From Acidobacteriota bacterium (GTDB taxonomy: Bacteria > Acidobacteriota > Vicinamibacteria > Vicinamibacterales > UBA2999), in the NCBI GenBank assembly GCA_018000455.1, contig JAGNJW010000008.1, positions 107,360-171,359 on the forward strand: a stretch of 64,000 nt of DNA. The letters run 5' to 3'. The notes beneath the pieces were generated by a model, which was given only the letters and a program-made list of their open reading frames with translations, searched no databases and was not told the origin of the DNA. This document shows positions 52,976 through 61,555 of this stretch, piece after piece (within the stretch, counting starts at the first letter, position 1; each line of letters begins with the position of its first letter). Position numbers and translations under genes: made by a program.

Positions 52976-53100
52976 GAAGGATCCTGGTGGCGCACAATCC
53001 TATACCGTGCGGCCATCGGGGCCATAGACTGGGTATCCTTGTGCCGATACGTCCGGTGACCACCGCCGGGCTAGCAGCCGAAGCGGGAAGGAACGTGCAC

Positions 53101-53409
53101 ATGCCGAGTGAACGCCGGAACCACAAACGCCTGATGGGCCCCTTCGAAGGCGGTTGGGACGGCGCGTCGGGGATGCGGGAGTGCCGCATCACCGACCTCA
53201 GCCAGGGCGGCTGCTTCATCGACGCCTACGCCAGCAATCCCATCGGCGCCCGCATCACGACGGCGGTCAAGGTGGGCGGCCAGACATTCCAGCTGCGCTC
53301 GGTGGTCGTCTACGTCGACCGCGTGCAGGGCTTCGCCGTACGTTTCACCGACAACGACCCGGCGGTCATGAAGACCTTCGTCGAGACCATCGAGGCGTTC
53401 GCCACCTGA
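53101..53409 (+). CDS. Single-domain PilZ protein, predicted c-di-GMP receptor
   Basis: A 102-residue PilZ domain. The c-di-GMP-binding RxxxR motif is Arg6 to Arg10 (RNHKR), and the second motif D/NxSxxG is Asp32-Leu-Ser34-Gln-Gly-Gly37 (DLSQGG). Both are intact, so binding of c-di-GMP is likely. As a stand-alone adaptor it would act on another protein, target unknown. ATG 53101 follows GGAAGGA; the upstream open frame lacks homology. Confidence 0.9.
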   Translation: MPSERRNHKRLMGPFEGGWDGASGMRECRITDLSQGGCFIDAYASNPIGARITTAVKVGGQTFQLRSVVVYVDRVQGFAVRFTDNDPAVMKTFVETIEAFAT

Positions 53410-53436
53410 CGGCCGGCCAGTGGGCGACGCCTCACG

Positions 53437-53457
53437 TTAGTTGACTGAGGCAATTAA
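53437..53457 (+). promoter_or_regulatory. Palindromic operator upstream of the MarR-GNAT gene
   Basis: TTAGTTG (53437-53443) and CAATTAA (53451-53457) form an inverted repeat with one mismatch and a 7-base spacer, 37 bp before the MarR-type gene at 53495. This size and AT-rich core are typical of MarR operators, so autoregulation is likely. Confidence 0.55.
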
Positions 53458-53494
53458 ATGGATGATGCTGTCACCCGCCACGAGGCGAGGGACC

Positions 53495-54439
53495 ATGGCC
53501 GCACCGTCCGTTGCTGATCTCACGAGTGCCGTCCGCCGCTTCAACCGCTTCTACACCGCCCGGATCGGCGCGCTCGGCGTGCACCATCTGGGCACGCCCT
53601 ACTCGCTGACCGAAGCCCGCCTGCTCTACGAACTCGGCGAACGGGGGCCGGCGACCGCGGCGGCGCTGGCGCAGGCGCTCGAAACCGATCCGGCGCAGGT
53701 CAGCCGCGCCGTGGGCCGGTTGGAGCGCGCCGGCCTCGTCACCAGGGCCCGTGACGCCCGCGATGGGCGTGCCCAGCGTCTGTCGCCCACTCCGAAAGGC
53801 CGCCGCGAGTTCACGCGGCTCGACCGGCTCTCGCGGGAGCGCACCGGCCACCTCGTGGCGCCGCTCTCGGCCGAGGCCCGGACCCGCCTGCACACCGCGC
53901 TTCGCAGCATCGAGGAGGTGCTCTCAGGCCTGCCTCCGCCACCGCCGCTCGTGGTCATCCGGCCGCATCGCCCCGGCGATCTGGGCTGGATCGTGTCGCG
54001 GCACGGGTCCTACTACGCCGAGGAACACGGCTGGGATGGCACCTTCGAGGCTCTCGTAGCCGGAGTGGCCAAGGAGTTCATCGAGAAGTTCGACCCGAAG
54101 CACGAGGCGTGCTGGATCGCCGAGGTCGATGGCCAGCCCGTCGGGTCGGTGTGTCTCGTGCGCAAGTCGGCCACGGTGGCCAAACTGCGGCTGCTCATCG
54201 TCGACCAGCGAGCGCGCGGCCATGGGATCGGCACGCGCCTGGTGGGCGAATGCGTGATGTTCGCGCGCCGCGCCGGCTACCGGAAGATCACGCTGTGGAC
54301 CAACAGCATCCTCGACGCGGCGCGACGCCTCTACGAGCAGGCCGGGTTCGTGCGGGTGGCGGCCGGCCCGACCGAGCACGTCTTCGGCCAGGACCTCGTG
54401 TTCGAGACCTGGGAGCTCGACCTGCGGGCACCACGATGA
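53495..54439 (+). CDS. MarR regulator fused to a GNAT acetyltransferase
   Basis: A 314-residue two-domain protein. Residues ~1-140 are a MarR-type winged helix (YSLTEARLLYELGERGPATAAALAQALETD, split across 30-65; RVSRAVGRLERAGLV-like DPAQVSRAVGRL). Residues ~150-310 are a GNAT acetyltransferase (LIVDQRARGHGIGTRLVGECV is the acetyl-CoA loop region, KITLWTNSILDAARRLYEQAGF follows). ATG 53495 has GAGG upstream; an in-frame TTG at 53441 would overlap the palindrome and is less likely. The methyltransferase gene overlaps its stop (ATGA). The GNAT domain may modify the same small molecule that the MarR domain senses. Confidence 0.9.
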   Translation: MAAPSVADLTSAVRRFNRFYTARIGALGVHHLGTPYSLTEARLLYELGERGPATAAALAQALETDPAQVSRAVGRLERAGLVTRARDARDGRAQRLSPTPKGRREFTRLDRLSRERTGHLVAPLSAEARTRLHTALRSIEEVLSGLPPPPPLVVIRPHRPGDLGWIVSRHGSYYAEEHGWDGTFEALVAGVAKEFIEKFDPKHEACWIAEVDGQPVGSVCLVRKSATVAKLRLLIVDQRARGHGIGTRLVGECVMFARRAGYRKITLWTNSILDAARRLYEQAGFVRVAAGPTEHVFGQDLVFETWELDLRAPR

Positions 54440-55269
54440 GTCAGGTCTCGCGTCCCGCCTACGTGCTCGGGCACGATCCGGACGAGCTGGCACGCCTCGA
54501 GCGACAAGCGGCGATCTACGGCGCGGCGACACGCGCCTTGTTCGTGGCCGCCGGCATCGGCCCGGGTCAGCGCGTGCTGGACCTGGGCTGCGGCGCCGGC
54601 GACGTCAGCCTGCTTGCGGCCGAGCTGGTCGGTCCTGCCGGGCAGGTCATCGGCGTGGACCGCGCCGCCCCGGCGGTCGGGACCGCGCGGCGGCGCGCCG
54701 ACCTATGCGGTGCCAGCAACGTCACCTTCATCGAGTCAGAACTCGACGCGCTCACGCTGGCGCCCGTCGACGCCGTAGTCGGCCGCTTCGTGCTGATGCA
54801 CCAACCCGACCCGGCCAAGACCCTGGCGCATGCTGCCAGGTTACTCGGTCCCGGCGGCGTCGTGGCCGTAATGGAGTCGCACCTGGTGGCGCTCGGCCCG
54901 CACTGGCACTCGTGGCCCCCGTCAAAGGCCTACGATCGCCTGCTCGCCAGCATGCTGCCGATCATTCAGGCGGCCGGCGGACGCACCGACATGGGGCTGC
55001 AACTCCGCCACACGTTCCTCGCGGCAGGCCTGCCCGATCCGGCGCTCGATGTGCATGCCACGCTGGCTGGCGTCGACGCGGCGGCGATGTGCCGCTACAT
55101 GGCCGACAGCTTGCGCTCCATGCGGGCCACGGCGGGGCGGCTCGGGTTGCCGTGTCCCATGCCCGATGGGATCGACGCGCTCGAACAGGCCATGCTCGAC
55201 GACGCGGCGCGCCCTGGCGCCGTCATCAATGGTCCGGTCGTGGTGACGGCCCGGACGACCCGGGCATGA
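54436..55269 (+). CDS. Class I SAM-dependent methyltransferase
   Basis: A 277-residue Rossmann-fold methyltransferase: motif I VLDLGCGAGDVSLLAAEL, the acidic VIGVDRAAPAV that binds the SAM ribose, and VVGRFVLMHQPDPAKTLAHAARLLGPGG as motifs III/IV. A small-molecule substrate is likely. It overlaps the MarR-GNAT gene and the following GNAT gene by 4 nt on each side, so the three are co-translated and probably controlled by the MarR domain. Confidence 0.9.
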   Translation: MSQVSRPAYVLGHDPDELARLERQAAIYGAATRALFVAAGIGPGQRVLDLGCGAGDVSLLAAELVGPAGQVIGVDRAAPAVGTARRRADLCGASNVTFIESELDALTLAPVDAVVGRFVLMHQPDPAKTLAHAARLLGPGGVVAVMESHLVALGPHWHSWPPSKAYDRLLASMLPIIQAAGGRTDMGLQLRHTFLAAGLPDPALDVHATLAGVDAAAMCRYMADSLRSMRATAGRLGLPCPMPDGIDALEQAMLDDAARPGAVINGPVVVTARTTRA

Positions 55270-55748
55270 GCGTGGCCGTCCCTCGCGTGACGATCGTCGA
55301 GGCCGTGGCGCCGGCAGAGATCGACGCCGTGCGGACGCTCGTGCTCGAGTACCGCGACTCGCTCGGACTGGATCTCGCCTTTCAGCAGTTCGCCGAAGAG
55401 GTCGCCGCCCTGGCCGCCATGTATGGTCCGCCCGGCGGTGCCTTGTTCCTCGGCACGTTGGGGGGTGTGGCGGCGGGCTGTGTCGGTGTCAGGCCGTTCG
55501 AGCCGCGTTGCTGTGAGATGAAGCGGCTCTACGTCCGGCCGGCTGCCCGCGGTCACCGGCTCGGGCGCCAGCTCGCCGAGCGGTCGATGGCCGCCGCCCG
55601 CGCTCTCGGCTATGCCCGCATGCGCCTCGACACGCTGCCGTCGATGCAGGACGCGCAGGCGCTCTACGTCGCGCTAGGCTTCTATGACATCCAGCCGTAC
55701 CGGCACAGCCCGGTGCCGGGCACGCGCTTCCTCGAAGCCGCGCTGTGA
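55266..55748 (+). CDS. GNAT family N-acetyltransferase
   Basis: A 160-residue GNAT: EMKRLYVRPAARGHRLGRQL carries the acetyl-CoA pyrophosphate loop and ALYVALGFYDIQPYR the C-terminal strand. It is the last gene of the MarR-GNAT/methyltransferase/GNAT operon and overlaps the methyltransferase stop (ATGA). Substrate unknown. It converges on the outer-membrane barrel gene with 4 bp between. Confidence 0.9.
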   Translation: MSVAVPRVTIVEAVAPAEIDAVRTLVLEYRDSLGLDLAFQQFAEEVAALAAMYGPPGGALFLGTLGGVAAGCVGVRPFEPRCCEMKRLYVRPAARGHRLGRQLAERSMAAARALGYARMRLDTLPSMQDAQALYVALGFYDIQPYRHSPVPGTRFLEAAL

Positions 55749-55752
55749 CGTG

Positions 55753-56235
55753 CTACCGGAAGGTCCAGCCCACGCCGAACTTCAGCTCCGGGCTGTCGAG
55801 CGCCCCAATCTTGAACTCGAACGACAGCCCCGACGACTGCTCGACGCCGATGAGAAAGTTGAGCCCGGCCTCGCTCGAGGTGTCGCGGTCGCGGTCGCGG
55901 CCTCGATCGAACGAGTAGAAGTTCACGCCCGGACCGCCGCCTGCGTACAGGCGCCAGCGATTGCGACGGGGGAACTTGTAGACGAACTCGAAGTTCAGAC
56001 CGATGAGGGTCAGGTTGCTGCCCAGACCGGCCTCGACATTGGGCCGGAAGTAGACGTCGTTCACCAGCTCGCTGGTCTCGAAGTGCCCGCCGACGTAGAA
56101 CTGGTCGGGGTTGACCGACACCCCGCCTCTCACACCGGGACCCTGCGCGGCCGCCGCGGCGGGCCACACCACGGCGATTGCCGTAGCGAGTAGAAAGTGC
56201 ACGAGCGTCGTCTTCATGAACCTATTCCTGAACAT
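55753..56235 (-). CDS. Predicted small outer-membrane beta-barrel protein
   Basis: A 160-residue exported protein: signal peptide (TTLVHFLLATAIAVVWPAAAAAQ), then alternating beta-strand sequence (GGVSVNPDQFYVGGHFETS, NLTLIGLNFEFVYKF, RLYAGGGPGVNFYSF, FLIGVEQSSGLSFEFKIG) ending in an aromatic-Arg pair, as in eight-stranded barrels of the OmpX/porin-like type. ATG 56235 has GGGGG upstream; 56217 is an alternative. A short RDRDRD run is encoded by a repeated CGGTCG hexamer. No specific family assigned. Confidence 0.72.
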   Translation of the reverse strand: MFRNRFMKTTLVHFLLATAIAVVWPAAAAAQGPGVRGGVSVNPDQFYVGGHFETSELVNDVYFRPNVEAGLGSNLTLIGLNFEFVYKFPRRNRWRLYAGGGPGVNFYSFDRGRDRDRDTSSEAGLNFLIGVEQSSGLSFEFKIGALDSPELKFGVGWTFR

Positions 56236-56300
56236 ACCACCCCCGTCACGTCGAAGAAGCATGCCCCATGCCAGCCCGGCAGAACGCCGCCGGCCCGGCC

Positions 56301-56411
56301 TCACTGCGCCTCGGTGCGGGTCAGCACCAGCGTGAGACCGATGGCGAGCCCGCCGGCGACAAGAGCCGCCAGAGGGCGCGCGACGGCGGAAGTGGAGCGC
56401 ATCGCCGTCAT
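56301..56411 (-). CDS. 36-residue membrane peptide
   Basis: A short gene: MTAMRSTSAVARPLAALVAG then a hydrophobic run to LVLTR and a TGA at 56301. The single membrane segment (about residues 12-32) after a basic N-terminus suggests an inner-membrane micropeptide. An AGGAGAGG ribosome site sits 5 bases before the ATG at 56411, much better than chance sequence here. It lies 65 bp upstream of the barrel gene, same strand, so the two may be one operon. No family recognised. Confidence 0.5.
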   Translation of the reverse strand: MTAMRSTSAVARPLAALVAGGLAIGLTLVLTRTEAQ

Positions 56412-56485
56412 CCCAGCCTCTCCTGAGACGTCCCGCACGGGCGTTCCGGTTCCCGCTGCACCGGACCCGCTAAGATAGGCGCACG

Positions 56486-57700
56486 ATGGCCACGATTCAC
56501 CCGTTTGCTGCTCTGCGTCCCATGCCGGCCACCGTGTCGCGCGTGGCGGCCGTGCCCTACGACGTCGTCAACAGCGTCGAAGCGCGGGCGCTTGCCGCTG
56601 ACGAGCCGCTCAGCTTCCTGCGCGTCTCGCGAGCCGAGATCGAGTGCCCCCCCGGCACACCCATCTATTCCGACCAGGTCTACCAGCGCGCCTCCGACAA
56701 CTTCGATCGCCTGCGTCGCGAGGCCCCGCTCGTCGTCGAGGAGACGCCGAGCCTCTACGTCTACCAGCTGCACATGGGTGATCACGTGCAGACGGGCGTG
56801 GCCGCCGGCTACGCGGTGGACGAGTATGCGCGCGACCTCATCAAGAAGCACGAGAAAACGCGCCCCGACAAGGAAGACGACCGCACCAGGCATATCCTGA
56901 CGCTGCGGGCGCAGACCGGTCCGGTGTTTCTCACCTACCGGGCGTCGCCGGCGGTGGACCGCGCCGTTGACGCGGTGACAGCCGGCACACCGCTGTTCGA
57001 TTTCACCGCCGCGGACGGCGTTCGCCACGTGCTGTGGCAGGTGCCCGAGGCCAACGCCGGCCCGCTCGCGCAGGCCTTCGCCGCCGTGCCCGCACTCTAT
57101 ATCGCCGACGGGCATCACCGCGCCGCCAGTGCCTGGCGCACCCACCAGCAGCTCGCCGCCGAAGGCCCGGGCGAGCACGAGCGCTTCCTCGCGGTGGCGT
57201 TCCCCGATGCGCAAATGAAGGTGCTGCCCTATAACCGCGTCGTGCGTGACCTGAACGGCATGACGGTCGAGGCCTACCGAGCCGCGCTCGCCTCAACCGT
57301 CACGCTGACGCCGGGCGGGCCGGCGACTCCCGAACGCAAGGGGCTCGTGGCGATGTACCTGGACGGCGAGTGGTCCACCCTCGACTTCGGCCCGCCGCCT
57401 GCCGGCCTCCCGGCCGACCGGTCGCTCGACGTGAGCCGGCTCCAGGAGAACGTCCTCTCACCGCTGCTGGCCGTCCACGACGTCCGCACCGACAAACGCA
57501 TCGACTTCGTGGGCGGCATCCGCGGCACGGCCGAACTCGAACGCCTCGTCGACAGTGGCGAATTCGCCGTGGCCTTCTCGCACTTCCCGGTCTCGGTCGA
57601 AGACCTGATGCGCATCTCGGACGCCGGCGGCCTCATGCCGCCCAAGTCCACCTGGTTCGAACCGAAGCTGCGCGACGGCGTGCTCAGCCACCTCGTCTGA
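56486..57700 (+). CDS. DUF1015 family protein linked to serine biosynthesis
   Basis: A 404-residue cytosolic protein of the DUF1015 family, with IHPFAALRPMPATVSRVAAVPYDVVNS at the start (split across residues 4-30), a central YIADGHHRAASA motif and C-terminal LMPPKSTWFEPKLRDGV. DUF1015 genes are frequently found beside serA and serC, as here. The exact reaction is unsettled to my knowledge; the HHR motif hints at a phosphotransfer or nucleotide-binding role. It leads the DUF1015-serA-serC set; serA begins 41 bp downstream. Confidence 0.87.
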   Translation: MATIHPFAALRPMPATVSRVAAVPYDVVNSVEARALAADEPLSFLRVSRAEIECPPGTPIYSDQVYQRASDNFDRLRREAPLVVEETPSLYVYQLHMGDHVQTGVAAGYAVDEYARDLIKKHEKTRPDKEDDRTRHILTLRAQTGPVFLTYRASPAVDRAVDAVTAGTPLFDFTAADGVRHVLWQVPEANAGPLAQAFAAVPALYIADGHHRAASAWRTHQQLAAEGPGEHERFLAVAFPDAQMKVLPYNRVVRDLNGMTVEAYRAALASTVTLTPGGPATPERKGLVAMYLDGEWSTLDFGPPPAGLPADRSLDVSRLQENVLSPLLAVHDVRTDKRIDFVGGIRGTAELERLVDSGEFAVAFSHFPVSVEDLMRISDAGGLMPPKSTWFEPKLRDGVLSHLV

Positions 57701-57741
57701 CGTTCCGCCGTCTTCCCGTCTCAAACCCGTGTGAGGTGTCC

Positions 57742-58965
57742 ATGAACGTCCTGGTGGCAGACAAGTTCGAACGAAGCGGACTCGACGGCCTGCGTGCCCT
57801 CGGCTGCGAGGTCACCTACCAGCCCGATGCCAAAGACAACGCCCTGGTCGACGCCGTGCGGACGACGGGTGCCTCGGTGCTCGTCGTGCGTTCGACCAAG
57901 GTGACCGAGGCGGTGCTCGATGCCGGCGCCCTCGCCCTCATCGTGCGAGCGGGCGCCGGCGTCAACACGATCGACGTGGCAGGCGCTTCCAAGCGCGGCA
58001 TCTACGTGTCGAATTGTCCGGGCAAGAACGCCGTGGCCGTGGCCGAGCTGGCGTTCGGCCTGATGCTCGCGCTCGATCGCCGCATTCCCGACAACGTCAT
58101 CGAACTGCGAGCCGGCACGTGGAACAAGAAGGAGTTCTCGAAGGCGCGCGGGCTGGCCGGCCGCACGCTGGGCCTGCTCGGCTTCGGCAGCATCGGTCAG
58201 GAGATGGCCGTTCGCGCCACGGCGTTCGGCATGCCGGTGGTGGCGTGGAGCCGGCGTTTCGAGGCCGACGAGACCGAGCGCGAGCGGGTCGAGGACGCTT
58301 TCGGCATCGCGATCGCCGATTCGGCCGACGAGGTCGTGGCCGTGGCCGACATCGTGAGCGTGCACCTGGCGCTTTCGAAGCAGACGCGCGGCTTCGTCGA
58401 CGCCGCACTGCTGTCGCAACTGAAGCCGGGCGCCTTCTTCATCAACACCGCCCGCGCCGAGATCGTGGACCAGGCGGCACTCGGTGCCGCCGTCCGCGAG
58501 CACGGTATCCGCGCCGGTCTCGACGTCTTCGCCGCCGAGCCGACCGCGGCCGCCGGTGCGTTCACCGACGACATCGTGCAGCTGCCCGGCATCTACGGCA
58601 CCCACCACATCGGCGCCTCCACCGAACAGGCGCAAGAGGCGATCGCCTCGGAGACCGTACGTATCATCCGGGCCTTCAAAGACACCGGCCGCGTGCCCAA
58701 CGTGGTGAACCTCGCCCGCACGACGCCGGCGACCCACATGCTGGTCGTCCGCCACCAGGATCGCCCTGGCGTCCTGGCGCACATCTTCGGCGAGCTGCGG
58801 GCCGCCGGGCTGAACGTGCAGGAAACCGAGAACGTGATTTTCGACGGCGCCGCCGCCGCCGTGGCCCGTATCAACCTCGATGGCGCCCCGGCCCGCCACA
58901 CCCTCGACGCCGTCCGCGACCACACTCACGTGCTCGACGTGCAGGTCGTCACTCTGTCATCCTAG
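57742..58965 (+). CDS. serA: D-3-phosphoglycerate dehydrogenase
   Basis: A 407-residue D-isomer-specific 2-hydroxyacid dehydrogenase with an ACT domain. The NAD-binding motif is LGLLGFGSIGQEMA; catalytic residues are visible in INTARAEIVD (Arg) and YGTHHIGASTEQ (His). The C-terminal ~75 residues (MLVVRHQDRPGVLAHIFGEL) form an ACT domain, the serine feedback site in many SerA enzymes. It oxidises 3-phosphoglycerate to 3-phosphohydroxypyruvate, the first step of serine synthesis. serC follows after 6 bp, so the two are co-transcribed. Confidence 0.93.
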   Translation: MNVLVADKFERSGLDGLRALGCEVTYQPDAKDNALVDAVRTTGASVLVVRSTKVTEAVLDAGALALIVRAGAGVNTIDVAGASKRGIYVSNCPGKNAVAVAELAFGLMLALDRRIPDNVIELRAGTWNKKEFSKARGLAGRTLGLLGFGSIGQEMAVRATAFGMPVVAWSRRFEADETERERVEDAFGIAIADSADEVVAVADIVSVHLALSKQTRGFVDAALLSQLKPGAFFINTARAEIVDQAALGAAVREHGIRAGLDVFAAEPTAAAGAFTDDIVQLPGIYGTHHIGASTEQAQEAIASETVRIIRAFKDTGRVPNVVNLARTTPATHMLVVRHQDRPGVLAHIFGELRAAGLNVQETENVIFDGAAAAVARINLDGAPARHTLDAVRDHTHVLDVQVVTLSS

Positions 58966-58971
58966 GCCACC

Positions 58972-60057
58972 ATGCCGCAGCGCATCTTCAATTTCTCCGC
59001 CGGTCCTGCCGTCCTTCCCGAAGCCGTACTGCTCGAAGCACAGCGCGACCTCGTCGCGCTGCCCGGTGTGGGCATGTCGGTACTCGAAATCAGCCATCGA
59101 TCGAAGACCTTCGAAGCGATTCTCGCGAGAACCGAGAGCGACCTGCGCACGCTGGGCCAGGTGCCGCCCAACTACAAGGTGCTGTTCCTGCAGGGCGGCG
59201 CTTCGATGCAGTTTTCGATGGTGCCGATGAACCTGCTGACCGAGGGTGGCACGGCCGACTACATCGTGACCGGCGGCTGGTCGCAGAAGGCCGTCAAGGA
59301 GGCCAAGCGCGTTGGCACCGTGCACGTGGCTGGTTCGACCGAGAGCGAGAACTTCGGCCGCATCCCGCGCCAGGACGAACTCCAGCTCACGCCGGGCGCC
59401 GCCTACGTGCACGTCACGACCAACAACACGCTCTTCGGCACCGAGTGGGCGAGTGAGCCGGTGGTCGGTGACGTGCCGCTCGTGGCCGACACGTCCTCGG
59501 ACATCTTCAGCCGGCCGACCGAGGTCGCCAAGTACGGCCTCATCTACGCTGGCGCGCAGAAGAACCTCGGCCCGTCGGGCGTCACGCTCGTCGTCATCCG
59601 GGAGGATCTGCTGGCGCGCTCGAGCAAGGCGCTGCACACGATGTTCAACTACGCCGTGTACGCTGAGAACGGCTCGATGTACAACACGCCGCCGTGCTTC
59701 GGCATCTACCTGATGGGGCTGGTCATGAAGTGGGCCCTGGCCCAGGGTGGGCTAGCGGCTATCAGCACGGCCAACGACCGCAAGGCCGGTGCGCTCTACA
59801 CCGAGATCGACCGCACCGGGTTCTATCGCGGCACGGCCGACAAGGGGAGCCGTTCGCGGATGAACATCACGTTCCGGCTGCCCTCGGAAGCCCTCGAAGG
59901 GCAGTTCGTCAAGGAGTCAACGGCCGCCGGACTCGACGGCCTCAAGGGCCACCGCTCGGTGGGCGGCATTCGCGCCTCGATCTACAACGCGTTCCCCGAA
60001 GCCGGCGTGACCGCACTCGTAGAGTTCATGCGCGAGTTCGAACGAAAGAACGGCTAG
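58972..60057 (+). CDS. serC: Phosphoserine aminotransferase
   Basis: A 361-residue class V PLP enzyme: NFSAGPAVLPEAVL at the N-terminus, EISHRSKTF, FLQGGASMQFSMVPMNLL and the Schiff-base lysine Lys197 in YAGAQKNLGPSGV. It converts 3-phosphohydroxypyruvate to 3-phosphoserine with glutamate, the second step of serine synthesis, also used for pyridoxal phosphate synthesis in some bacteria. It is full length. Directly preceded by serA; convergent with the poly(A) polymerase-like gene with only 3 bp between the stops. Confidence 0.95.
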   Translation: MPQRIFNFSAGPAVLPEAVLLEAQRDLVALPGVGMSVLEISHRSKTFEAILARTESDLRTLGQVPPNYKVLFLQGGASMQFSMVPMNLLTEGGTADYIVTGGWSQKAVKEAKRVGTVHVAGSTESENFGRIPRQDELQLTPGAAYVHVTTNNTLFGTEWASEPVVGDVPLVADTSSDIFSRPTEVAKYGLIYAGAQKNLGPSGVTLVVIREDLLARSSKALHTMFNYAVYAENGSMYNTPPCFGIYLMGLVMKWALAQGGLAAISTANDRKAGALYTEIDRTGFYRGTADKGSRSRMNITFRLPSEALEGQFVKESTAAGLDGLKGHRSVGGIRASIYNAFPEAGVTALVEFMREFERKNG

Positions 60058-60060
60058 CCG

Positions 60061-61452
60061 CTACCCGGTCGGCCCGGGGCCGAATCCGCGACCGCGCCGG
60101 CGCCGTCCGCCGCGACGACGGCGTCCGCGCGACCCTTCGCCGTCGCCCGGCACAGCCGGCCGGCCGCCGCCCTGCGAGGGCAGCGAACTGGCCTCGATGA
60201 AGCCGCGCCAGTGTTCGACGATCTCGGGCGCGCGGCCGTGCACCTCGAGCCACGTGAGCGCGTCCTCGAACGGCCCGCGGTGCAGCAGGGCACGCTTGGC
60301 GCGCGGCGACGCTTCCATGTCCTGCAGGCGGCGCTGCACGGCCAGCAGTTGGCGCAGGCGGTCGGTGTCGCGGCGAGCCACCGGCAGGTGACCGATCTTG
60401 AAGAGCGGCTCGGGCGGCCCATCGCGGCGGCGGCGCCTGGCTGGCGGCAGCTCCACGGTGGGCATGTCGGCCTCGTCGTGGTCGTCGTCACTGGTCTCGT
60501 CGGCGGTCGGTGGGCGCTCGCGCGTCGGCATCAGCCCGAGCGGCACGACCATCGTGCCGAGCAGAATCGGATTCGAGAGGGTGGGCGGTGCCGATTCGAA
60601 GCGCTGGCGATACGAGTCGAGCGCATCGAGTGCGTCGAGGAAGCCCTCGTCGTGCGCGTGCGCCTGCAGTTCCGGCGTCACCGGTTCGAGCAGCCGATGC
60701 TCGGCCAGCGCCGCAAACGTCTTCTCGGCACAACCGCTACGCAGAATCTTGTAGTACTCCTCGATCATGCGGGCCGGCGCCGCCTGCGCCAGGCGATGCC
60801 GATGGGTGGCAATGGCGGTGGTGACGGGCCCGTCCAGCGAAAAATCCAGCCGCGCCGCCATGACCACCGCCCGCAGCATCCGCACCGGATCTTCCTGGAA
60901 GCGTTCGTTTGGATCGCCGATCGAGCGAATCACCCGCGTCTTGACGTCGTCGAGGCCGCCGACGTAGTCGATGATCGAGCGGTCCGCGATGTCGTAGAAG
61001 AGCGCGTTGATGGTGAAGTCGCGACGGAAGGCGTCTTCCTCGGGAGTGCCGAAAGTGTTGTCGCGATGAATCTGCAGATCGCGCGCCGTTTCCGGCGCCA
61101 AATCGGCGAGCGACTCGTCGGTGGCCGTGTCGGGCTCACCAGCGGGCATGAGCTTGCGGAACGTGGCCACTTCGATGGCTTTGTCGCCGAACTTCACGTG
61201 CGCCAGGCGAAAGCGGCGTCCGATGATCCAGCAGTTCCGGAACAGCTTCTTGATCTGGTACGGATGCGCCGAGGTACCGATGTCGAAATCCTTCGGCCGC
61301 CGGCCGAGCAGGAGGTCACGCACGCTGCCGCCGACGAGATACGCCGTGTGGCTGGCCTCGTTCAAGCGTGTCAGTACTTTGAGCGCGTCGGGATCGATCG
61401 AGCGGCGCGAGATGGGATGGTCGGCTCGAGGCACGATAAGGGGCGCGGACAT
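60061..61452 (-). CDS. Poly(A) polymerase/CCA-adding enzyme family protein
   Basis: A 463-residue class II nucleotidyltransferase: YLVGGSVRDLLLGRRPKDFDIGT holds the GS-x(n)-DxD active site, with the metal-binding Asp55 and Asp57, followed by RRDFTINALFYD and FQEDPVRMLRAVVMAARL. This matches PcnB-type poly(A) polymerases, which add 3' tails to mRNA for decay, and also CCA-adding enzymes. The last ~30 residues are strongly Arg/Gly-rich (GSRGRRRRGGRRRRGRGFGP), an RNA-binding type tail. ATG 61452 is preceded at 11 bases by TACAAT, so the transcript may be nearly leaderless. Confidence 0.9.
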   Translation of the reverse strand: MSAPLIVPRADHPISRRSIDPDALKVLTRLNEASHTAYLVGGSVRDLLLGRRPKDFDIGTSAHPYQIKKLFRNCWIIGRRFRLAHVKFGDKAIEVATFRKLMPAGEPDTATDESLADLAPETARDLQIHRDNTFGTPEEDAFRRDFTINALFYDIADRSIIDYVGGLDDVKTRVIRSIGDPNERFQEDPVRMLRAVVMAARLDFSLDGPVTTAIATHRHRLAQAAPARMIEEYYKILRSGCAEKTFAALAEHRLLEPVTPELQAHAHDEGFLDALDALDSYRQRFESAPPTLSNPILLGTMVVPLGLMPTRERPPTADETSDDDHDEADMPTVELPPARRRRRDGPPEPLFKIGHLPVARRDTDRLRQLLAVQRRLQDMEASPRAKRALLHRGPFEDALTWLEVHGRAPEIVEHWRGFIEASSLPSQGGGRPAVPGDGEGSRGRRRRGGRRRRGRGFGPGPTG

Positions 61453-61543
61453 CGAACGTGCATTGTAGCAGCCCCGCCCAGGGAAACGCACTGAACTGTC
61501 CTGTTTTCAACATCTTACGAGAGAATCCACTGGCGCCGTGTGC

Positions 61544-61549
61544 TACGAT
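61544..61549 (+). promoter_or_regulatory. Candidate -10 box implying a leaderless transcript
   Basis: TACGAT at 61544-61549 lies only 6 bases before the ATG at 61556. If used, transcription would start at or very near the start codon. No clear -35 element or ribosome site is present. Weak call. Confidence 0.3.
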
Positions 61550-61555
61550 GCCCGG

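Noticed and set aside
55880..55910. Repeated CGGTCG hexamers
   Set aside because: Only a short in-frame repeat coding for RDRDRD in the barrel protein; too short to be a functional repeat array.
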